Shown piece by piece: positions 1 through 9,464 of a stretch of 64,000 nucleotides of DNA. The DNA lies in contig MU854402.1 of the NCBI GenBank assembly GCA_033296685.1, positions 1 through 64,000 on the forward strand, in the 5' to 3' direction. Under the pieces are notes generated by a model. It made no database searches, was not told the DNA's origin, and was given only the letters and a program-made list of their open reading frames with translations. This DNA comes from Parachaetomium inaequale. Taxonomy: Eukaryota > Ascomycota > Sordariomycetes > Sordariales > Chaetomiaceae. A program made the translations under genes and the position numbers. Every line of letters starts with the position of its first letter. Position 1 is the first letter of the stretch.

Positions 1-2
1 GT

Positions 3-122
3 CGTACGAGGGTTCGGTGCTGCGGCGTATGCGGCAAGCCTGGCCATAATGCCCGTACTTGCCAGGAGGTTGTAGAAGGGTCTGATTCAACTGTTTCTAA
101 TGTAATTATCGTTGGTTCCTAG
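3..122 (+). mobile_element. C-terminal end of a pogo/Tc1-like DDE transposase (5' part outside window)
   Basis: An open frame enters from the left edge and stops at TAG (120-122). It encodes a CX2CX4HX4C zinc knuckle, with cysteines at codons 21-23, 30-32 and 60-62 and the histidine at 45-47, followed by an acidic/serine tail. The knuckle reads CGVCGKPGHNARTC. This is the usual tail of fungal pogo-type (DDE_1) transposases, where it is thought to bind nucleic acid. The catalytic DDE core lies outside the window, so activity cannot be judged. A retroviral-type Gag knuckle is an alternative, but the short tail and stop fit DDE transposases better. Confidence 0.7.
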
Positions 123-170
123 TGTTGTTGTTCTATAATTGAGGATGATAGTTGTAGAGTGGTTGAGAGT

Positions 171-220
171 GCGCCACTCGCTTATATGCGCCACTCGCTT
201 ATATGCGCCACTCGCTTATA
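171..220 (+). repeat. Three 17-bp tandem repeats next to the transposase end
   Basis: The unit gcgccactcgcttatat occurs at 171-187 and 188-204 and again, one base short, at 205-220. The array begins about 50 bp after the transposase stop and ends in TATA. It is probably the subterminal or terminal-repeat region of the DNA transposon, with a TA target site near 219-220. The matching left end is not in the window, so this is inference. Confidence 0.75.
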
Positions 221-357
221 AAGTACGTTATTTCTTTTACTTTTCTCTTTTTCTTTACTCTTCTTTAAATTTGAAGTTAGGATAAATGTCAAGATTTCTA
301 TACTAGAGATTAAGAAACAAACAAGAGTTGATCTGTATTGCATTCCAAGGCTTCCCA

Positions 358-1990
358 TCATCCCTGCCCAAGGGAAGCGAGCAACTCAGCTGCCAAAGGC
401 TGCTCGCTATCTGTCCAGGAATCATCGACATTAACCTCCTGTAGAGCCCGTGGCTCTTCAGCCCCGGGCCTAGTCTCGTCCACACTTTCCGGCCCAACAA
501 ACGGACCGTGCATCTCAGGTGCCGGCGATCGACTCAAGTCGTAAGCTGGATACGCGGCCTCCTGCTCTGGTCCCGCAGGAAGCAGCGGCGACTTAGCAAG
601 CCATGTGTCGCCCAAATCGGATGGTTCCCCCTCTTGCTGCTGCTGGCTGCCCATGGCTGCGAGGGCGGAGCCTCCGCCGAGCTCATCGAGAGGGTCGAAT
701 AGGCCGGGATTTGCGATAGCCTTGGCTCTTGCGCTGGGCTAACAGTGGAACCGCGTCGCTTGACCGGATCTTTATCCGATGACGACGGTTGCTTTGGCCG
801 TTTCTTGGTGGGCAGGGCTAGGGCTGGCTTTGAGGAGGCGGGAGGGGGTGCATTGGATCTGCAGCGTCTCTGGGGCTGGCCGAAACTGGTTAAATCATCG
901 GCCAGGGAGGAAATCATTCCGGGTGCGTTTCCATCATAGTGTAAGACCGTTTGCTGGCCCTCGATGAATTCATGAATGCCGTGATTGTCGTGGTCAACCT
1001 GGCGTGGGGTTTTGCAGCCCTCGCCGAAAGTGCTCTGTGCTAGGTCGTAGCACGCCTTCGCTGAGCCCCGCTCTTCCAGCTCCAGGATTACCATGAAATC
1101 CGACAAGAAGTGTCTCAGGGCGTCCCATGACTCCTCGAGGTTGGTGTTGAGTTTCTTCACAATCTTCTGGCACCACGACAGCTCATTGTCCTTACCGGGC
1201 GGCAGACCGTCTGGTAGGAGCTCCAAAATGACCACTCCCAGTGACCAGATATCGACAGCGGTCGTGTAACTGCGTTTTCCCTGACGAGCTGCTCTGCGAT
1301 TTGCTTCGTTGTACATCTCGGGCGGAAAGTATCGAAGGGTGCCGCAGATTGTCGTCGGATCAGCGCTTTGCCTTGACAATCCAAAGTCCCCAAACTTGAC
1401 CCAGATGTTGCCAGACTCGTGGGACTGGACGAGGATGTTGCCTGGCTTGATGTCTCGATGGACAATCGGTGGGTCAAGACCGTGAAGGTACGTCAGCGCA
1501 GAGAGGCACTGGCGAAGAACCTGCCCGCACTCGTCCACCGGTAAAGCTTCGTAGTTGTCGAGGGATCCGCCATGCATGTATTCGAGACACAATTTCGGCA
1601 ACGGCGTAAATTCTGCTCTCAGAAGCTTTACAATATGGTCCTGGAGAGCGTTAGAGAAAGCTGAACGAAACAAAACAGGAAATTTTGGGAGGGCAACTGA
1701 CGTGTGAAAGTCGAGAGAGAATGCCGGCCTCTTTCCTCCAGCCATCGACATCAACTCGGTTCTTCCGGATCGCTCTTGCGGAAGGCTCCTTCAGTGCGTA
1801 CACATGCATGTGCAGTACTGACATCCCAGACACGGATCACGACGCCAAAACCGCCTTCACCAAGCGCATGCCTCAAGGCGATGGGACCGGTGCCGGGGGT
1901 GTGTGATCCGCTAGCACGTTCAGTCTGCGGACGACTCCGAATGTTGAGTTGGCCGACGAGACTTTCGCGTGCAACTTTTGGCCGCTGTCA
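358..1990 (-). pseudogene. Fungal Ser/Thr protein kinase, frameshifted
   Basis: Most of a eukaryotic protein kinase domain is visible. The glycine loop (LGEGGFGVVIRVWDVSTA) lies near 1864-1811, the VYALKEP lysine near 1800, HRDIKPGN and FGDFGLS near 1470-1370, and a degenerate PPE for APE. An intron at 1641-1701 (gtcagt donor, ctaac branch, tccag acceptor) joins the LSRLSH and DHIVKLL parts. The glycine loop and the VYALKEP segment are in different frames only a few codons apart, too close for an intron. A second frame change near 715-740 separates the Pro/Ser tail from its natural end (AIANPGLFDPLDELGGGS, stop at 358). Upstream frames close at 1990, so any further N-terminal region is missing. 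Two frameshifts beside a transposon suggest decay, but base-call errors would look the same. The kinase identity is firm; pseudogene status is inferred. Confidence 0.7.
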
Positions 1991-2106
1991 AGCCGCAGGC
2001 GTCGCGCCAACCGCTGTTCCAATCAGCCACACAAACCCTCGACCCGGAATCTGAGCTCGACAGCCAGACTCGGAGTTCGCAAGGAGAGAGGGGAAATCTC
2101 AAAGTG

Positions 2107-4333
2107 ATGTCGCGCCGGAGCCGCAAGATGTCGGACTCAGAGGCCGCGATTTCCAAACCACTCCTGTCCGTCCGCGATATTCTGGCGTTTGAAGATGCAG
2201 AACTCGCCGAGTACATGCAGCGACACCGTGGCCCAGACGGTGGATTCGATCTCGACGACATCGAACGATGGGATGCCCTGCCGGAAGACCAGCGCGACAA
2301 GCTCGCCGAGAGACTAAAGTATTGAACGCGCCTTTGCTCATACTTTGCGCAGGAGCTGATGGATTGATTGATAGATTCGGTGCCCAGCAGGCCGATGAGG
2401 CGATGCACTCCTGTCCGGTTATCCCGGCCAAGTGGCTGCGCGGCTGCTCGAGATTTCGGCCGGCCAGGATGCGGCCTCGCAGCCGCTATCCCGTCCATCT
2501 CGGTTTGACCGATCTCCCACTGTGGAGGTGGATCCAAACGAAGAAATTGAACAGGCCAAGCGCTTCGAGACGGCCGCTTACCAGGACCTTATCAATGATG
2601 GCGGCCAACCAGCATACCCTATCAATCTCTTGGAGAAGGTTTCGGAAGATCCAGAGCCGTATCGTGAAGTCCTCTTGCCCTGGCAAGAATACCCCGACAA
2701 AGGCAGCCTCCAATGGCAGGAAGTGTTCCATCGGCAATTCCGGAGGTGGCAGGATTTCCGCGCATGGCAACAGGACAACAGAGGCATTGTTAACGACGAA
2801 GCCGGATTTCTCGCTTTTGTTGATGCAAACGACAAGGCATACGCAATCCTTGGAACCACTTGGCAGAAGATGTGGCCGAGAGAGACCGAGAGTCGACACC
2901 GGGAGTCACTCAAAGAGCAATGGGAGTGCCAGGAAAACAAGCGCAAGGCCGACCATTATTGGTTGCGCGGGGGTTGCAAACACACAACTTTCTCCGAATA
3001 CGCCGACGACCAAGTCCAGCATCGACTTGCACGCCATGGCTTTACGCTCACATTCAAACTCCCTGACGACTCGACACAACAAGATCAGCTCACGACCTGG
3101 ATAGAGTACCTCAACTTCGAATACTCGTGGCTAGATCGGTACGCCCGGCTCATCGAGATGCGACGGAGGGAGGACATCAAGGCCTGGCAGAAACTCATGG
3201 ACTCTGGTGTGCTGCGGCGCCATGAGACTATCGATTTCCTGTCAATTACTGAATCGCAGATTCAGCGCCAGGCAGAATTAAACAAGGCGACGAGTGCGGT
3301 GGCCTCTGCCGAGAACGCGGCCAGGTCAGCTCTCGGAGAAACAGAGAAGGCCAAACACGGACGCTCCAGATATAGTGTGCAAGAACGCGTGAAGCGCTTG
3401 GCAGAAGCACAATCCAGGCTCACTGCGGCAAAGGATTCACTAAAGGAGGTCAACGAACGGCTCCATCTCATCGCGACGTTTATATGGGGACAAGGACCCT
3501 ACTGGACGGCCAAGAGGGATCTCCTCCGACATGAACTTTTGGTTCAATGGATTCTGGACCAAGTCTCACTGATTACAGAAGACTCCTTATCCTCTCAGCG
3601 CAGCTCGAAGATATGACCTAGTCAGAGTGGCAGGGTCGGGGGTTCAAACCAGACGAAACAGAGGCTTACCCGAAATCGTTCGGCGCCGACTCGCACGAAT
3701 CCCTTGCTGGAGAACGAGACTGTTACTCGGAAGCGTACTAGAGAAGCCGACACAACCAACGATGAGCAGCCGCCAAAGCGATCAAAAGCTAAACCAACCC
3801 CAGCGACACAACAGGCTCCGGCGCCTCGTAGAAGCGCCCGCATTGCTGCCAAACAAGCCACCATTCCACCCCTTGCAACCGCACTATCACCTCCACCGTC
3901 GCGTCGGAAGACCAGGGCAACTGCATCCGCACCGCCGACTCAACTCACCACATCAAAGGCCAGCGAGCCAAAATCAGAGGCCAAAGGAGCGGGAAAAGGA
4001 GTTCCCTCGGCCGGGGGGGCTCAAGCAAAAAGATCACGGAGGAAACGCAAAGCAGGATGGATGAAAAGAGCGGAGGAAGGGCTTAACTTCGTCTCGCCCC
4101 AATCAATAATTACTCCCATCCATCCTCTAAACGGGAATGGAGATTACCACCTCGTGGCCCCTTCGTGCTGGGATAAAGTCATGATGCGCGCCGATGCCGC
4201 GGGCCCAGGGGCTGTGGTATTGAGGGGAACAGTGCCCTCGGGCTCGAGCTCGAGGGCAGCAGTGCCGCCCGCCAACGGGTCGACGACGCTGAGATATTGT
4301 AGGCTTGAAGAGCACATGCTGGACAGAGAATGA
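2107..4333 (+). pseudogene. Conserved fungal protein with C-terminal basic tail, broken by frameshift and stop
   Basis: The protein is head-to-head with the kinase. The first exon starts at ATG 2107 (or 2128) and carries ILAFEDAELAEYMQRHRG, a segment I recognise from a lineage-rich family of unknown function in Sordariomycetes. A probable intron starts at 2321 (gtattg). The frame entering at about 2389 changes at 2430, where AK and VAARLLE fall in different frames, so one base seems lost. A long helical, Trp/Arg-rich body follows (2432-3613), including LTTWIEYLNFEYSWLDRYARLIE. An in-frame TGA at 3614-3616 separates it from 30 further open codons and then a basic tail with RRSARIAAKQ, ending at 4333. 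The tail is part of the same family's plan and suggests nuclear localisation. The TGA may be a C-to-T change of a CGA arginine codon. The function is unknown. Confidence 0.6.
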
Positions 4334-4848
4334 CTAGATCGTGGGATCACAAGGACGAGACGGTGCATGAGAAGCAGTCAGTTTAGCGTACTTCGATTTA
4401 CGAGAGTTCAGTCACTTCCTAGTGGCCTAGGCACCTTCTTGGATTAGAGGTAGCATGTGTTATCCTGTTACCATTATCTTGTTTATCACTTAGTCGGGCA
4501 TGAGTTGAATAATAAGATGAATATGTGTATGTGTCTATTCGTTGCCTAGAAGTAGTGGTATAATATCGTCGACGCTCGGTAGTAGGAAAAGCAGCAAGCC
4601 ACCCCGAACAGTCCGGCAAATAATGCTATATGAGAAACACAAAAGAGATACCCCTGATATGGTTGATGACATGCAGTTCCCCTAGCACAGCTCCAACGCC
4701 ATCCATGATCCAAGGATACACCCGCTCTACAAAACAAACCCAAGGGGGAAAAAAGCATCGACTCTTGTCCATCCTCGTCACTCCCAGATCTCATCCATCC
4801 CAGCCATCACCAACCCGTCATCAAACGTACCAGTCCTTCCTAGGCTCT
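4334..4848. other. Gene-free 3' flanks between two convergent genes
   Basis: No coding exon, RNA gene or repeat was recognised. The stretch is AT-richer than its neighbours and lies between the ends of a plus- and a minus-strand gene, so it probably holds the 3' untranslated regions and terminators. Confidence 0.5.
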
Positions 4849-5991
4849 TCACCAAACACCCCCCACTCCCCACCCCGCAACCCCGTCAACCCCCTCCACA
4901 GCCTCCTCACAACAACCGCCCTTCACATGCCCCTTGCACCACCAGCACAAAAACTCGTACCGGCTGTTGACATTGCAGCAGCCGCAGCACACCCAGTCCC
5001 TGTCCCGGTCCTGCTCGGGGATGTACGCCACAGCAGAGTCCACCACCTCGAGCGGCCCGGCCCGCCGGACCTGGAGCTGGTCGTTGGTCCAGGCCGTACG
5101 CGCCTCGATTGTCAGCTTGATTTCCTCGCGCTGTTGTTCGCTTTGTTCTTGGCTGGGGGGGATGGCGAGGGCGGGGGTTGCTGGGGCCCAGTCGCTGCTG
5201 GGGTGAAGTTGAAGGGGTGGGGGGATGGGGCGGCGGCGGCGGGGCCGTTGGCCACGGTCTAGGCCCGGGGGCGGTGAGATGCGGTTGTTGTGTTGGTTGT
5301 TGTTGGTGCCGAAGAAGAGGTGGTTGGGGTTGACTTCTGCTTCGAAGTCGTTAGCGTCCTGTTCTTCGTCTTCTTCATCATCGGGGATGGTGTAGGTGTT
5401 CTTCTGCTGGGGGGGTAATAGAAGAGATGTGGTAGAGGACATGGAGTTTTTGCTGGCTTGGTTCTTGCAGCGAAGACTGGTAGTGATTTTGACGCACCAC
5501 TTTAGGTTGGTGGTGATGGCTTTCTTGATTGTGGCCATGATGCCGGTGTGGCGAGTCGTCGGTTGCTCGAGCTCGGCCAGGGCATCGGCCAAGGTGTCAG
5601 ATGCTGAGCGAAGGCTGGGGCTCGGCAGATCCATGAGCACTCGCTGGCTGATGGGCAGGTAGATGCTAGAGGTGTCGCTAGCATCGTCATCTTCAGAGTC
5701 GGAGCTGGCGAATTCCTCTTCGTCGTCAGATGTCGTGAGAGCGACAGTGGCTCGGGAGCGTGCCAGCGCGAGGGTGAGCAGTGACACGGGCTTCTTGACT
5801 TCCGTGCTTGAGGATCTTGATGGCGGCGTCGGAGTGATGGGCCGCTTGTTGAAGAAAAGCGGGCTGTTCCCGCCGCTCCCGCCGCTCCCGCTGGAGCTTG
5901 ACTCAAACTCATCCTCGCTGTCGAAGACCGACGCGTAACTAGCGCCCATCTTGGCAGGTGCTGGCGTCGGCGGTCGAGGTCTCGACATCAT
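4849..5991 (-). CDS. RanBP2-type zinc-finger hypothetical protein
   Basis: One exon of about 380 residues if translation starts at the MMSRPRPPTPAP methionine (5991); the frame is open up to 6108, which would add 39 residues. The N-terminal two thirds is Ser/Pro-rich and acidic (several DDEEE and DSEDDD runs), so it is likely disordered. Near the C-terminus a segment WVCCGCCNVNSRYEFLCWWC fits the RanBP2 zinc finger exactly: W-x-C-x2-C-x3-N-x6-C-x2-C. Such fingers bind ubiquitin or single-stranded RNA in characterised proteins, so a role in ubiquitin or RNA recognition is possible but unproven. More Cys and His residues follow (KGHVKGGCC). The tail after the finger is low-complexity Gly/Val and may be a read-through of a shorter protein. 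No intron was needed. Confidence 0.7.
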   Translation of the reverse strand: MMSRPRPPTPAPAKMGASYASVFDSEDEFESSSSGSGGSGGNSPLFFNKRPITPTPPSRSSSTEVKKPVSLLTLALARSRATVALTTSDDEEEFASSDSEDDDASDTSSIYLPISQRVLMDLPSPSLRSASDTLADALAELEQPTTRHTGIMATIKKAITTNLKWCVKITTSLRCKNQASKNSMSSTTSLLLPPQQKNTYTIPDDEEDEEQDANDFEAEVNPNHLFFGTNNNQHNNRISPPPGLDRGQRPRRRRPIPPPLQLHPSSDWAPATPALAIPPSQEQSEQQREEIKLTIEARTAWTNDQLQVRRAGPLEVVDSAVAYIPEQDRDRDWVCCGCCNVNSRYEFLCWWCKGHVKGGCCEEAVEGVDGVAGWGVGGVW

Positions 5992-6813
5992 CGTGGTGTT
6001 GTGACGAGCTGAGTCGGGGAGCTTGAAAGCAAGCGTGTTGTTCTTGAGAAGTAATCGAGGCAGAAGATCTGGTGATAGTCGTAGAGTAAACAGCCAAGAG
6101 TCAGGCAAGGAATGTCACAGTAGCGCTTTGCTGTACTGAGACGTTCCTAGACCTGACCAAGACTGTTGCTGTAGAGGATTTGCGAAAGGGGAGAGGAAGA
6201 GCGTCATGGTAATCCGGTGTGTTTATATACTTCCCAGAATCAATAGCTGGGTCTGAACAATTCACTTGTGCGAAGCCAACTGTCACGGAACAGCGACTTG
6301 TATCATTGAACAATGTCATTGTTCTGAGAAATTGTGGTGATTCCTTTGTTGTTGAGTGAAGAGCACTGGATGACTTGGAGCAGGCGATACGCCGAGTAAA
6401 CACGGGACTGGAGTTCAAAGCCTGCGATGTCGCGGTTGGTTTTGGTTTCAATGCACTTGGGGGTAATGATGCGATCACGGTGATTATTCAGGCACTAGGA
6501 GACAGAAGAAACTAAAACAGAATAGACCAAAGGAACCACTAACAAAATAATATATGTGTGCCTGTCACCAGATTCAAGCACATGATGACTTCGCAGCAGT
6601 ACGAAAGGTATAACACCTTAGGCAGCTTTAGATTGGCAGTCACAAAAAAGAGCTTTAAATATTCAGACATTGGTGACAGAATCAAGTTGGCAAACATATG
6701 GCAAGAGTCATGCATGGCTTACTACCAGTAAGTTGTTGATTTCTCTTTATGACAACCAAATCCACGCCTTTACGCCAAACCTTTGCCTGACATGCCATCA
6801 AACAATTGATCTA
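5992..6813. other. Upstream region of the zinc-finger gene and 3' flank of HST2
   Basis: Both neighbours are on the minus strand. The open frames here have no family features and the base composition is AT-richer than the genes. I see only untranslated and promoter sequence. Confidence 0.5.
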
Positions 6814-8176
6814 TTACAAGCCCGCCTTCTCCGTAGCATCTTTATCGCCGACTGTCTTCTCTCCCCGCTCCGCTGAACTCTGGTTTTCAGCGTGGCCAGA
6901 CCCTGATGGGTTGGTTTGGTCCTCAGGAGGCTCGACGACGGGCTCAGTAGTTTTTGGTGCCGGACCATCTCCAGTCCCTTGACTCCCTTCCGTATCCTCT
7001 GTAGAGACAGCTGCTGGAGTTTCATGATCTGGCTGACTGTCCTTAGTCTCCTCTCCAGTCCCACTCTCCTTATCATCGATATGGAGGACCTCCTCGACCT
7101 CGTCCGCCAGCTTGCTGACCTCGTCATGCAGAGCAGCAACCCTCTTCGTCGCTCCCTGTAGTTGCCTCTCAGCCTCTTCATCGCCCACCAACTCCCTCCA
7201 GGCCTTCTCCAGCTCGTCCCTCCACCCGAGTTCCTCGGCCAATCTCCGAACCCCAGCATCACAGTCCCCCAACACCATCACATCATCCGCCCGCGTGCCA
7301 AACGAACCCACTTGCTCCAAGTTGAACAACACCCTCGGGGTCTCCTCCTCGGCCATATTCGGCAACCCCGCAAAAGGGTGCACCTGCAGACTCGTCCCCA
7401 TGACAAGAATCAAATCCGCCTCCTTCGCCATGCCACTCGAGTCAAAAAACGCCCTCGGCAACGCCTCCCCAAAAAACACAATATCCGGCTTCACCAGCCC
7501 ACCACACACCCCCTTCTCAGCCTCAGCCCCCGCCTCCCCGTCCACCCCCTGAGCCTGACCCTCCCTCTCACACTTCGGTACCTCCCCCCTCGCGACAAAC
7601 TCCCTCATCCGCCCCTCCTCAAAAACCTCCTTACACTCGATACACCGCTGCGAAGCAAAACTGCCGTGGGCCTCGACGATGCGGTCGGCGGGCACCCCCG
7701 CGGCGCGCTCGAGGCAGTCGATGTTTTGCGTGAAGAGCATGTGCAGCAGGCCCTTGCGGGCGAGCAGGGCGATGAAGACGTGCGAGACGGTGGGGCGGTA
7801 GCGGGCGCCCGGGTAGAGCTCCTTGGCGAGCACGTAGAAGGGCTTGGGGTTCTGCCTGAAGAAGGACAGGTCGAAGACGGCCTCGGGCTCGGGCAGGTCT
7901 AGCGCGGCGAGGTTGGCGTAGAGGCCTGTTTCAGGGGAGCGGAAGTCGGGGACTTGAGGGGGGGAGATGTGTTTGTTAGTGACCATAATTAGGTGGGTAG
8001 GGGTGAAGGGAGGGGAGGAGCTTACTGCCTGCTGCGGTGGAGATGCCGGCGCCGGTCATGACGACGATGCGGCGGGCCTTGCCGGACTTGATAAAGTCGG
8101 CGACGGCGGGGAGGCTGCGCTCCGGCAGCGTCAGAGGCGGGGTGTCCTCGGTGATGTTGGACTGCTCCTGGCCCAT
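6814..8176 (-). CDS. HST2: Sirtuin, HST2-type NAD-dependent protein deacetylase
   Basis: Exons 8176-8026 and 7952-6814, with a 73-nt intron (gtaagc...ctcaag) inside the NAD-binding motif; splicing recreates GAGISTAAGIPDFRSP. The product is about 429 residues. Visible landmarks are the catalytic QNID and HGSF segment (FTQNIDCLERAAG, EAHGSFA), a zinc site (CIEC, then two further Cys, the last in CGGLVKPDIVFFGE) and GTSLQVHPFAGLP. These place it in the class I sirtuins of the HST2/SIRT2 group, which remove acetyl groups from histones and other proteins and release O-acetyl-ADP-ribose. The C-terminal 110 residues are acidic and disordered. The start MGQEQS was chosen because it aligns with other fungal HST2 starts; it also fits the MGxxxS N-myristoylation pattern. 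The frame stays open upstream to 8530, but that part is basic and unlike a sirtuin. Confidence 0.93.
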
Positions 8177-9464
8177 TTTGCGCTTGTTCCGCTTTCCCTT
8201 GGGTTTCTTCGGCTTTGAGTGTCTTTGCTTTCCCTTAAAGGGAAAGTCGTCGAAGTCGTCGAGGCCGTCGAACTGCTTGCCCTTGTGTGGGCGCGGCCCT
8301 CCTCCGTGCCGGCGGCCTATCTTGGCGATAGTGCGGCTGTGCCGTCGATGAGGGGCACAGTTTGCGCTGATGAAATGCGGGTGAAGGAGCCAGCAGTGAG
8401 GTGATTGCCACGTGCGTTGAAAGAGTAAGGCAAAAGTGATGGTGAAATTGCAGCCTATGAGAACATAGTAGGGACTGGGATAGTGAGACGGCGGATATTT
8501 AAAGGTAAAGTCGGAGGAGGGCGATGTCAAGGGTTTGGGTGGTTGGTCTCAGCTGGCTCGGTGTGACAGTGAGGTCCTGGCCTTGGTTATCGCTGCAGAG
8601 ATTGTGACCAGGCAGGCTCGAGGCAGGGGTGGGGGCGGACGAGAAGGAGAGGGTTAGGGTTCTATCCCAACTACCCTGAGGTGACACAACAGCAACAGCG
8701 CGCAGGGGCTGCATATAACCTCCAGTTGCAGCGAGAACCATCACATACGACCACAGGCAGTAGAAAACTCGGGATCCCGTCCGCTCTCCCCTAGATAAAC
8801 TACTGACTGCCGGACTAGTACTCAGGTCGGTGACGACTGGGGAATCCCCGGTGTTGTATGTTTTTGCCCCTTTTTCCTCCTCTCCTCTGTTCTGCTGTAG
8901 CCGTGCCGATTTTGTTTTCTTATGATTATTGTCGAAGCAGCACTGGCAACACGGCTCGGGGCCGCGAGCGCTATCATATGGCCCGATCAGGTTTATACAT
9001 TGTCTGGGTTGCACTGAGGCATCCAGCATAGATAAGCTTTCCGGCTAACCCGTCTGCGTGACTGAACTTGTGTTGTAAATTGGCGATGGCGGTAAGGGAC
9101 CATACGTCCTTGTTTTAGCGGGGAGATTTAGTCTCCGTCACTGGTTTACTCCTATTCCTGGATAAATACCACCTTAATGGATCTGCCCTGGAACGTCTAG
9201 TTGCCAACTTGTCCCGACTGGATCGCGGAACTGCGGCAGGGATCGTCTCACTCCTCCCGGCTTCATCACATTGCTTGAAGAGAAACTGAAGCTCTGAACC
9301 GTCATCATAGGCGTTAAACCCCTACGTAAACATGAACAGAATGCTCTTCCCTCAGCCCTACTGGCTATTGGCAATTTCCCAACGGCATCTCCCGGCAGCT
9401 GCGAGACTCAGCAAGACAACCTTGAGCTAGTTGTACACTGCCTTGCCAGATGCCGATATACCAG
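8177..9464. other. HST2 upstream region and 3' flank of the exonuclease gene
   Basis: About 1.3 kb without a supported gene. It holds one telomere-like element (8646-8663, listed separately). Open frames here lack introns, domains or protein-like composition. Confidence 0.5.
8646..8663 (+). promoter_or_regulatory. Telomere-like (TTAGGG) promoter element upstream of HST2
   Basis: ggagagggttagggttct lies 470 bp upstream of the HST2 start. The identical 18 bases occur at 61852-61869 upstream of another gene. TTAGGG-type boxes in fungal promoters are known binding sites for Tbf1-like Myb factors; binding here is inferred. Confidence 0.4.

Noticed and set aside
1920..2537. 205-codon minus-strand frame between the kinase and the conserved protein
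   Set aside because: It overlaps the first exons of the plus-strand gene antisense, is Ser/Arg-rich, and shows no FHA or other domain that would extend the kinase.
6101..6478. 125-codon frame just upstream of the RanBP2-finger gene
   Set aside because: It lies in the promoter or 5' region, out of frame with the gene, with no protein-like features.
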